NCBI GenBank assembly: GCA_015179125.1
Contig: WHVA01000084.1
Coordinates: 227,882 to 291,881, forward strand
DNA: 64,000 nucleotides
Direction: 5' to 3'
From: Gautieria morchelliformis
Taxonomy: Eukaryota; Basidiomycota; Agaricomycetes; Gomphales; Gomphaceae
Below, one piece after another: positions 55,274 through 64,000 of this stretch (position 1 is its first letter; each line of letters begins with the position of its first letter). The translations under genes were made by a program, and so were the position numbers. The notes beneath the pieces are model-generated. The model was not told the DNA's origin and did not search any database. It saw nothing but the letters and a program-made list of their open reading frames with translations.

Positions 55274-57009
55274 AACTACATACTACCACTACCTGTCAGT
55301 AACTAGTACAGCCCACAGCTGCGCCGTACACAGACAGAAAGCTTCGGAAACAAGAAGTGAACAAAATGGCCACGCCGATGAGCTCGGAGGGCCAGCTGCC
55401 AGGGACCTGTCAGGGGACCACCCATTCTTCCTTTTATTTCCCTTCCTTGCATCTCTTCCTCACATCTCTTTCATTGCATCCTTCCTGTATTCCTTCTTCT
55501 TCTGTGCATTACCACCGGTGGTGTGACTTGCTTATGTCATTGTGTAGCAGCTATATAGTTTGTCGTTGAGGTAAGGAGATCCTCACTCTGTTCTCTTTGG
55601 ATCTCCTCTACCTCAGGTGCGCCATCCATGTATTTACCTGCTCACTGACTTATATACTTTGGATCTCCTCTACCTCAGGTAGCCGCTCTAGGGAGTAGAG
55701 CACCAGGTAGAGTTGCCCTTACAGTAGAACAGAGTCACCCCCTGAAGACCGATGGTTCGGACTGGGTGTACTGAACGCAATGAGTTTCCGCATTGCGTAC
55801 ATCGCCTCGGTGACATCCCTCTTCCTTCTCAAAGACCAGCAGCCTGGCTGGATATTGTGCAGACTGAACGTGGAAGGATCCCACGTTGCGTTAGCAGCTG
55901 CCACCAGTGTCTTTCTTCGAGGCCTTTTCCTCATGTTCCCACGAGAGAGTGTACCGTCCCGGATGGCACTATAAACTGCTGTGCAATGCGCAGTAGGGTG
56001 CACCACCCTCTGAAGGCCAAGGCGACACCATAAACCACAACCCCCTACATCTTTATTCCGAACTACCTGTATCCAACGTACACCTGATGTCAACCAAAAC
56101 CTGTGTGCCTCCCCATGACGTCACCCTTCGATCCGAACCTCTTCCCTCAAACCCTGTACCCCATCTATCCGACTGCCTGCGTGTTTCCTCTGTCCGATCC
56201 CCATCCACAACACAACCCCTCCTTCCACTTCCCGACTTGGATTTTTAAATTATGTTCTGTTAAAGGAGGAAGTAACAGAAAGGGTCAGTAAGGAGCGCAC
56301 GCACGAGCTGTAGAAGGACGCACCGCAAATCATCTATGGCATGCACTTGACAGGGCCCACATGCGAAACGTTGACGTGATGGCTTGCAGTGACGATGTGC
56401 CATTTGGGAGGCACTATGGCGTGATAGAATCCAGCCCATGCCTGGTCGTGACTTCACTGCAGTGTAGCACTGCATCTCTGTCTTGAAGCAAGGCCTGGTC
56501 GCAGCATGCACAAGAGAGGCGGAGAGGAGGGATGTACCTGCTGAGACAGCTCACAACCATGTGCATAGCGCACCCGCCCCCTCGACTCAAGCCACGCCTG
56601 CCTGCAGGCATGGCATTTCCCCACGCACAAGCCGCTACGACCCCCATCTGGGCCCGCAGGATGTAGGCTGCACAGACCCCCCATGCACGCCCCATTCCCT
56701 CATGCGTCAGGCTGTGCACAGGAGTTGCCCCCCTGCACGTGCACTGTGGGTGCATCAACTTGGACATGCCGCCTGAATGCAGCAGTCATGTGAGCGAGAG
56801 GTGACAAGCACCCCACGCCATCACAGGGTGGATGTGCGCGACTGCCAGTGCACGCAACAATGACGGCGTCCATGGGAACCCACAGGATACCATGGGGACC
56901 CCCTGCCGTGCATTGCGCCGCCCCTCCCGCTCTGCCTGATCAACAACCCTGGCGTCGGCGAGCGCATGACGCACGACACTCCATCCAGTGCCGACATCTC
57001 GATGGACCC
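55274..57009. other. No supported gene
   Basis: Only shadow-like ORFs on both strands. A short direct repeat CTTTGGATCTCCTCTACCTC occurs at about 55597 and 55658. Cys-rich minus-strand frames near 56680-56450 are not identifiable. Confidence 0.3.
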
Positions 57010-57558
57010 TGTTACGATATGATCCTTTGTAAGGTTGACTGAGCTCGGGGGCGAAACCCGAGGTAAGGTCCAGGTTACGGAGCAAGGTTCTGGTAGGGAA
57101 GTCGGAGAGGGACTAGGCTTCAGCTTATGTGCTGCGCCAACCCTACGCACGAGTCCCAACTTCGGAGGCAAACGAATAAGAGGCGAGGTTTGGCTTAAGA
57201 GGCGAGGCTTAGAAACTAACTAGGGATCAAAGTATATGATAGTTGATTTTCAGACTGAGGAGTAGGAATGCATACAAGGGGGTTTATATACGAGCGAGGG
57301 TATGAGTCAGGGGTGAGCATATTAGGGGGAGGTCAGGGGGAGGTCAGGTTGAGGTAATATACGAATGATGCATGATGGAGCGGAATCAGTAACTAAGGGG
57401 ATTTGGGCATGGGATCAAGGTCGGATATGAGCTCTAGCTCGGGCTCAGGCTCAGGCGCAGGATGAGAGTCACAAGTACTCGGGCACGAGTATCACAAGGC
57501 TCGGGCTCGGAAGAAAGGTTATACGGTAAGTAACTGGCCAAAGGCCGGGTCCTTACAG
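57010..57558 (-). repeat. 3' LTR of chromodomain Gypsy element X
   Basis: 549 bp. On the minus strand it begins TGTAAGGACCCGG and ends CATATCGTAACA. A purine tract (minus sense CATAAGGGGGGGATAC) abuts its inner edge at 57559-57574, which fixes the element as minus-oriented with this as the 3' LTR. The right-hand LTR is not in the window. Confidence 0.75.
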
Positions 57559-57989
57559 TATCCCCCCCTTATGGCGAGACCCTCGAGGCCGTAATATGAA
57601 CAAGGTTCGCCTATCCTTGAATCTAGATCCCGGCCCGATGTTAAGTAGCCGGAAGGCAAAGCTTAAATCGTAGCTGAGGTTAGATAAAAGGCAGGGTAGG
57701 AGGCAGCAAACCCAAGTGGCAACGAATATGGTGCGCCCTCAAGCCCTGTTCAACTCTGCGTTGATGAAAACAGCGCGAACAACGCGTTCAACCAGACATT
57801 GCTGTCTGAGGAGGACAGTCTCTCGGGTGAGGTTATGCCCGAGGTTTGACCCGAGGTGGTACCGTGGCCTATCGAGGATGCTGGGGCCATAGGCATGCGG
57901 GAGCCGTGGCAGGAAGGGCCGAAAGGCAAGAAGGTGAGTACCGTCATAGTTCTCATCATGGACACTGCTGACTTGAGTAGTATAAATGG

Positions 57990-58931
57990 ATGCTGTTCGC
58001 ATACCATCCGTCAGACTTGACCCTATACGGGTACAAGCTCGCCAACGGAGCGCCCCATGAGTGGCAGCTCGCGGTTAAGGCCGAGGTGAGGTGCGCACGC
58101 TGCGAAGAGCGCGACTACACATGCCTACGGGCTGTTAGCCTCGACTTCAGGATCGCCGACCAGGGGGCCTGCGTATAGTGCAGGATGCGATTGTTGGGCT
58201 ACAGTATAGCCCATGGTCGCCGTAGCAAAGCGAACATGGGGAAAGGTCAGGCGAGTGAGGCGGGCAAGAAGCGGGCGAGGAGTGGGGACAGCGAGGATGG
58301 ACCGAGGCTGAGGAAAGAGGCCAAGGTTTGGGATGAAGTTGACGACGATGATGACTCAAGTGATTGGGTCGAGCGGAAACCTGGAGGCGAGGGTGGAGCA
58401 GATGGAAGTGAGGTTGAGCGAGGAGAAGGGAAAGGCTGGGGGAGGCAGAGTGAGGGGAGAGGTTGGGGAGGTGAGGCAGAGTGAGGGAAGGAAGCGAGGT
58501 GGAGGAAGGTCGGATGGTGAAGAAGGACAAGAAGACGAAAAGGTCGGAGCAAAGTGCTGAGATGAGGGAGTTGATAGCGGCGGTGAGGGATGTGGGAAGA
58601 AGGTTGGCGAGGTTGGGGAGAAGGTGTGCGAGTTGTTGGGGAGTTTAGGGCAGTGAACGACAGGATGCATCGGGCGGACGTAGAGTTCATGAGGATAAGG
58701 AGGAGGCAGAACTACCTGAAGCGAGTCCAGGCAGTGAGGGACTTGGAGGAGTATGGAGGGAATGGGGGTTTAGTGGAGCAAAGTAGTAGTAGTAATGAGG
58801 AGTCAGGCGAGGATAGTGAGGAGAGCAAGGTAGATGATATGAGGATTTGGAGTAATCTAACTAAGGGAATAATGGAATTTCTTGGTGTTTTTATTTTTTT
58901 TGTGTGTTCATTCGAGGGGTTTGTTGTTATC
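57990..58931 (+). pseudogene. Antisense accessory ORF of Gypsy element X
   Basis: Plus-strand coding remnant lying antisense to pol. From 57990 it reads MLFAYHPSDLTLYGYKLANG, then a Cys cluster VRCARCEERDYTC ... ACV(stop)CRM, with TAG at 58176-58178. After this comes a basic/acidic stretch (KKRARSGDSEDG, DEVDDDDDSSDWVE) ending at 58484. In other frames a charged segment and an arginine-rich helix (MRIRRRQNYLKRVQAVRDLE, about 58690-58750) follow, with an acidic end SSSNEESGEDSEES. At least one nonsense and two frame changes make it non-functional. Domain order matches the better-preserved copy in element Y. Function unknown. Confidence 0.55.
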
Positions 58932-58982
58932 TAACTACTGGGGGTCATGGGGGTTAAACAAGGAAATGATCATAGAGCAGTC

Positions 58983-59055
58983 AAAGGTCCCAGCTTGCCC
59001 GGATAAGACTTGTGGAAATCAGTGACCAGCTCCCAGGCATGATCAAGCTCGGAAG
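58983..59055 (-). pseudogene. Pol C-terminal tail of element X
   Basis: The minus-strand frame SELDHAWELVTDFHKSYPGK matches the end of the chromodomain protein of element Y (ATELGHASEIVTDFHSAYPA). It is cut at 59055 by insertion of the LTR of element Y. Confidence 0.7.
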
Positions 59056-59530
59056 TGTTAAGAACGTAAGTCGTACTTAAGACTCAACCCGAGGGCTGAG
59101 CCGAGGATAACCGAAGTTCGGGACAGAGGGCTTGGCTTCAACTTCGTAGGTTGCGCCCACTACAGTGTTCCGCCCTAATTTTGGGAAACGGATTCGGGGA
59201 CGGGTTCAGCTTCCAGCCGAGGTTTGGAAACGAGGATCAGACAGAGGAGCGGAAGATACGAGGAATCTAAGTTGATATCAGAACTGAGGAATTAGCATAC
59301 ACGATGGGGGGTTTATATACTAATTTGCAAGGAACGGAAAGAGGGCATCAATGCCCGTATCGAGCAGGAAGCAGGGTTGACGGACGATCATCAGAAATGG
59401 AGCAGGACTATCTAGGAAAGGGGATCAGGGTGAATGATGAACCGATAGGGAGCCCGAGTTAAGCCCGAAGGTTCCCAAGTGAGAACCGAGGCCGAGGCCT
59501 CGGGTCTGGACTTGGGAACGGGTCTTAACA
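59056..59530 (-). repeat. 3' LTR of chromodomain Gypsy element Y
   Basis: 475 bp, TGTTAAGACCCG...TTCTTAACA in minus sense. A purine tract (minus sense CATAAGGGGGAGGTAC) abuts it at 59531-59546. GGAAG at 59051-59055 is one half of the expected target duplication; the other end lies outside the window. Confidence 0.82.
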
Positions 59531-59567
59531 GTACCTCCCCCTTATGGCCGAACCCATGAGGCCATAA

Positions 59568-62231
59568 GTGAGATCCCAGAGATTGCCGGGACGGGGGTAT
59601 TACGTAAGCTTTGTTTCGCGTCTCTTTTTCTGCTTCCTCCCATCACCATCAAAAATCCCCTTGTCAGACATCCAAGATGCCCAAGAGCCTACAATCGAGG
59701 AACTCGACGCAGAGCTCGAGCGCGAGGAACGAGAGGCAGAGAGGAAGAGGGAGGAACTGAAGGAGAAGCGTCGCCTCGCCCAGGAGTGCAAGGACGGGGC
59801 GGAAGAAAAGAGGAGGGAGGACGATGCCCGGAAAGCAAAAGAAGCCGAGGAGGAAAGGGAGTGGCTATGCAAGGCGAAAGCCGAGGAGGAAAGGGAGTGG
59901 CTACGCAAGTCGAAAGCCGAGGAGGAGCGTAAGGTGCAAGAAGCCGAGGAAGAAGCGAGGAGGACCCGGGAAGCCGAAGAAGAGGCTCGGGAGGCCGAGA
60001 CGAAGGCCTGAGAGGAGGAGGCTAGGAAAGCGGAGGTAGCTACCTGTGCTCATTTAAGACAACGTCTTGACAATATGATTAAGGAGTTCCGGGAGCGACA
60101 AGCCTCGGTCAGCCAAGAGATTCGGATACCATCGCCCCAGTTAGTGGTGGTGGATTCGGCTGCCACGAAGGCACGCATCTTCATGTCGATGCAAGCTTGG
60201 GAGCGGAATCAAGCAAAGCCGAAGCCGAAGGCAATGGGGGCGAAGAAACGGAAAGTGATGGAGGAGGAGTCGGAAGAGGAAGAAGTGAGTCTTCCATCAT
60301 GGCTCAGTTCGGCTGCTGACTTGTGATTTAGGAGTTCCCTTGCGACAACTGCGACCGGCAAAGAGTCCCTTGCATACAGGGGACCAACATGGCGTGCCGA
60401 GATTGTAATGCACGCAAGGTCCACTGCAGCATTCATATGCATCTTTTTATTCTGCTAATAATATTGACTTACCAGGTCACAGGCCGCCACCAGCTTAATT
60501 ATGGCCACTCTGAGCTGTTCAGAAGAGAATGTGACCTTAGGTACGATCTTCTCGATATGTGCATCAAGCAACCCTTGAATTTTCTGCAGAGTCACTTTGC
60601 CTGGGCCGAGCAGAATCTCCTGATACTGACCCCAGGCCCGTGGATGTTTCTTCAAATGGTTGACCAGAGCTGTGTCCCCAGTCTTGGCAACATACTCGCT
60701 GACCCGGTAATCTGCCTTGTGTTCTTTAATCTTTCTGATTGCATGGTGAGTTCCCTTCAAATATCATGTGATAATATGAGATGACGCACTTGCAGACCTT
60801 GCAATACCTGATATCACCCTGATCGCCTTGAACAAGCTCGGTGTAGAACAACTTAATTGGTGCAGTGTCTCGTCCTTTTCTTCTTTTCCTCTCAACAAGA
60901 ATAGCCTCAGGATCATCACTCTCTCCCTCATCGCTGCCACCCCCTTATCGCTCTGTTGATTCCCCATTTCTGTGGGTTTACCTGGAACGACCTGACACTC
61001 CGCTGTCGACTTCCCATTTGCAACAATCTTCCGACGCTTCTGGCTTCTGCTGACAGAAGCTCCACATCTAGGACAAAGGTCAGCTGGCAAAGAAAGTAGT
61101 GATGAAAGACTTTGTAAGTACCAGTGTCATTTTCTTCATCAGATATGACAATAGGGCCTTGGAGGGGCCTTGGAGGCGCTTCAATCTCTGTTCATTCTTT
61201 GCACCCAGTGTGTCTTCAGGCTGTGAAGAATGAACAGATATGCAGATATGGTAGCCATCGGGCTTGAAGATAGATTCATAGAGCAAATAGGTTTCTCTTT
61301 AGAATATGACAGCGAGCAACTGTACAGGCCCTCGGCGGCCTCTCCAGCCCGCCGAGGCTAGTGCCACCCAACACCCATTGCACCCATTACAAGTAAGAGT
61401 ATGTATGTACTGTATGAGCTTTCATTCTTTTTCTACTATAGCTACTATGAACACAATATGAGCCGGTTATGAACTGGCTCAGAGTCGGTTTGAACTGATC
61501 TACGTCTCTGCAAATATGGCAGCTCCTGCTCAGTCAACCAAACCGGTTTGGAGGGTGAGCAGAACTGGAACCGAATCTGAATGAACTGATCCAAGCCGAA
61601 CTGTAAACAACACTACTGCAGCTTTACCGAGGGAAAACGGAAGCATAGGGTTGGGGCCAGGACCGAGGTACCGGCAGCAAAGACGCCGAGGTCAACGCCA
61701 ATGAAGCCGATGGGTGCCAAACCGTCGGTTGAAATTAAAATGGGTCCTTCAGGGTCGGGATCTGGAGACGGATCTGGATTGCCTACCGAGGCCGGGTGGC
61801 CCAAGTTGACGGGCCTTTCTGGGGATCAGGCCTCGGCGGCCATTCAGGAGCTTCTGGCTCAACAAAACGCTCTTTTCGAGCAAATGCATGATACGCTCCA
61901 GGGAACACTGGATTTTGCCGAGAGAACGCATCGGCAAAACACTCGCCTTAGCAAGCGGGTTCAATGGTGGGCAGGTGCAGCTGAAGAAGCCAGAGTTTGG
62001 GGTTCGGGTTCAGGTGCGGATTGGGAGGGGTTCTGGTTTGTGGGGGGATCGGGTTCAGGAAGTGGGGACAAGGGAAAGGAGAAGGAAGATCACGGAGAGG
62101 AAAGAGCAGGGACGGATGCAGGTTCGGGATTGGGACACGGGGATGAGGATGCGGATAATGCGAAGGAAGGGGGTTCGGATGTGGAGTCGGGAAATGAAGA
62201 CAGGATGGATGTGGACGGGATGCAACTATGA
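59568..62231 (+). pseudogene. Antisense accessory ORF of Gypsy element Y, interrupted
   Basis: Read on the plus strand, opposite to pol. The first part (59568-60284) is a long charged coiled coil (EEREAERKREELKEKRRLA, then repeated EEEREWL) with one in-frame TGA at 60009-60011, continuing in the same frame to KAMGAKKRKVMEEESEEE. A GTGAGT...TTTAG intron (60285-60331) leads to a Cys cluster FPCDNCDRQRVPC ... MACRDCNARKVHC, that is C-x2-C-x6-C-x8-C-x2-C-x6-C. A hAT remnant (about 60431-61615) then splits the gene. It resumes after 61622 with a Leu/Gln helix (AAIQELLAQQNALFEQMHDT) and an acidic tail ending MDVDGMQL, TGA at 62229-62231. It ends 250 bp from the pol stop, tail to tail. No known function; nucleic-acid binding is an inference from the Cys cluster. 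Confidence 0.65.
60431..61615 (-). mobile_element. hAT transposon remnant with BED-finger exon
   Basis: Inserted in the accessory ORF. CTGCAGC is duplicated on both sides (60424-60430 and 61616-61622). The right end reads CACTA, giving a TAGTGTTGTTTAC terminus in minus sense, as expected for hAT. No matching left TIR is seen, so that end is truncated. The minus strand encodes an N-terminal transposase region: APIKLFYTELVQGDQGDIRY, CKVCKK and TALVNHLKKHP across a GT-AG intron (a BED-type C2H2 finger), then VAIIKLVAACDL and a GTAAGT donor at the truncated end. No catalytic domain remains. Confidence 0.7.
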
Positions 62232-62480
62232 AAGAGGATTAGAATAATGTTTGTTTCAGAAAATGTGAATCTTTTTTCTTGGTGTTTTTTGTAAGGGGTT
62301 CGGAATCGGAAACGGGAGTGATAGATGAACAGGGAATGAGTGGACGGATGTGGGGCCAAGAACTCAAGTGTAAATATTAGGCAAGGCAGCCGAGATAGAA
62401 CATAGCAAAAGAGTGTTTGTGTCTAACTAAGACAGTGACCATATAATGAGTGAAATGAAACGGGAAGCCGAAGCTTGGGT

Positions 62481-64000
62481 TCAAGGAACCCATGGTCCAG
62501 GCTTGGCAGGGTAGGCCGAGTGGAAGTCAGTCACGATCTCGGATGCATGGCCGAGTTCGGTTGCGAGGACCCATGACATCTCCTCATCGGTTCCTTCATA
62601 ACCAGCCCAACGGAAAAGGTACAGGAGGTTACAAGGTCTACGGCGTCGGTCAATCTTGGAATCAAGGATCTTGGAAATCTCGTACTCAGCTCGCCGTCGA
62701 TCTCGACTGGGGGAGCGGAGACTGAACCCGGTTTGGAATGACGTTTGGGGTCGCAGGTTCGAGCATCGAGACATGGAAGGCCAGGTGGACTGCCCGAAGG
62801 CTGTCCAGAAGCTGCAATATGTAAGCTCGGGATCCAGCCTGGCCAATGATCTTGAAGGGGCCAAGGGACTGTTCAGCCAATTTCTTTGAGGGCCGGGTTG
62901 TCCGGAAGAACTGCGCTTTTACAAACACTAAGGATCCAATCGCGAACTCTGGGGGGGAGCATGACGTGCGTCAGCTGAGACCTGGTACCGAGATTGAGCA
63001 GATTTGATTTGCTCTTTCAAGGCAGCGTGAAGCTGGTCAAGGTCGACTGCGAAGTCTCAGCCCGAGAGGAAGCGAGGTCCCTTTCAGGGTGAACTGTCAA
63101 GTTCGGGTTGTAGCCTTTGTTAGCAAAGAACAGCGAAATGCTGGTGGTGGGCTGGGAGCATTATTGTACGCAAACTCGGAAAGCAGGAGCAACTCGGACC
63201 AATTGTCTTGTTGGTAGTTGCAATATACCCGGAGATATTGTTCGAGAGTTTGGTTTACACGTTCAGTTTGACCATCGCCTTCGGGGTGATAACCGGAGGT
63301 AAAATGCAAGTTCATGTAGAGCTTTGCCGAGGGAACGGAAAAAGTGGGATACGAATTCCGAACCTCGGTCCGATGTCACATGGCTTGGGACACCATGCTT
63401 CAAGAACACATGCAAGACGAAGGCGGGCTAGGTCGGCGGAAGTGATCGTGTCGTACATCAGAATGAAGATGCTCTGCTTGGTTAGGCGGCAGACTACCAC
63501 GAGGATCGCAGTGAATCCCGAGGATGCCAGCAACTGCTCAATGAAATCCATGGAGATGGAATTCCAAGGTTGCTCGGGTATCGGGAGCTGCTTGAGAGTG
63601 CCATAGGGCCGGTGATGCTGTGACTTCAAACGGGAGCAAGTGGTACAAGATTGCAGAAGTCGATGACGAAAGACTGAATTGCGGGCCAGGTGTATTCCTG
63701 GCGGATTAGAGCAAGGGTCTTGTTTTGGCCGAAATGTCCCGATAGTACATGGTCGTGTTTGTACTGAAGTACTCGGAGCCGGAGATCGTCAGATCGGGAA
63801 CGTATATGCAGCCGTCGTGGCGTAGGAAGCCGTCGTCGGTTTGCATCCATCTCGGGTCGGAATGATCACCGAGATGCTGGCAGGCAACAGGGTCAGATGT
63901 CAGGTTGGCTAAGATGTCAGCATGAAGCTTCTCGGAGTCCATCATAGTGCTCGCTCGGAGGATGGGTGCAAGCAGGTAAGTTGCCCGGAGTGATTCCGAT
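62481..64000 (-). pseudogene. Gypsy (Tf2-like chromovirus) pol of element Y, 3' part
   Basis: Runs into the window from the right edge. In order on the minus strand: the integrase zinc domain (LQYKHDHVLSGHFGQNKTLA, about 63780-63720), and the integrase core with its acidic residues in SMDFIEQL (about 63545), TSDRGSEF (about 63370) and [20 protein letters not shown] (about 63290). Then come the C-terminal domain (FVKAQFFRTTRPSKKLAEQS, LGPFKIIGQ, VHLAFHVSMLEP; 62928-62750) and a chromodomain (YEISKILDSKIDRRRR, LLYLFRWAGYEGTDEEMSW; about 62690-62560). It ends with a stop at 62481. Frame changes occur near 63660, 63360, 63130 and 62760, so the polyprotein is broken. Chromodomain integrases direct insertion to particular chromatin, often heterochromatin. 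Confidence 0.93.

Overview
This window looks like one contig of a filamentous basidiomycete, probably an agaricomycete. Genes are cut by many 50-75 nt introns and include tiny exons. The recognisable families are fungal: cerato-platanin, a short GH18 chitinase, fungal phospholipase B, DUF6533-type membrane proteins, and a fragment resembling the cysteine clusters that travel with KDZ transposons. The repeats are Copia elements, Tf2-like chromodomain Gypsy elements, solo LTRs and hAT elements. No rRNA, tRNA or CRISPR array was found by eye. The window has no bacterial operon logic.

1-10.3 kb is the gene-bearing part. It holds the end of a coiled-coil protein (1-363), a small secreted-protein candidate with a duplicated 42-nt exon (1252-1787, minus), a zinc-finger protein candidate (3074-3698, minus) with unassigned coding-like sequence upstream, a two-exon cerato-platanin (7428-7915, plus), and a convergent 11-exon GH18 chitinase (8728-10260, minus) that needs two GC-AG introns. 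The last two are secreted proteins of chitin-related families.

10.5-30 kb is repeat-rich. A multi-kilobase duplicated block carries a DUF6533-like gene and occurs three times (about 10475-21190, 23007-27705, 35640-43978). Each copy is broken differently. In copies 2 and 3 the block is followed by a phospholipase B gene: copy A is truncated (28165-29884), and copy B has every exon but one frameshift (50879-53297). Copy 1 has been invaded by a hAT deletion derivative (14575-15693) and by a second hAT-type element (16217-21082), which itself contains a Copia retrotransposon (16512-20828). A decayed methylenetetrahydrofolate reductase gene lies at 21618-22420.

30-50 kb holds minisatellite and satellite arrays, several TSD-flanked LTR insertions, and a TIR element (43991-50386). 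That element encloses a nearly intact Copia element (45220-50064). In both Copia elements the primer-binding site matches the anticodon arm of initiator tRNA-Met, and its AUG is also the gag start codon.

53-64 kb contains a solo LTR nested in an opposite-facing solo LTR of the same family, then two chromodomain Gypsy elements, one inserted into the other. Both carry an extra ORF on the opposite strand between the pol end and the 3' LTR. It encodes a Cys-cluster, basic/coiled-coil and acidic-tail protein. This recurring antisense accessory ORF and the half-tRNA priming arrangement are the most notable systems here.
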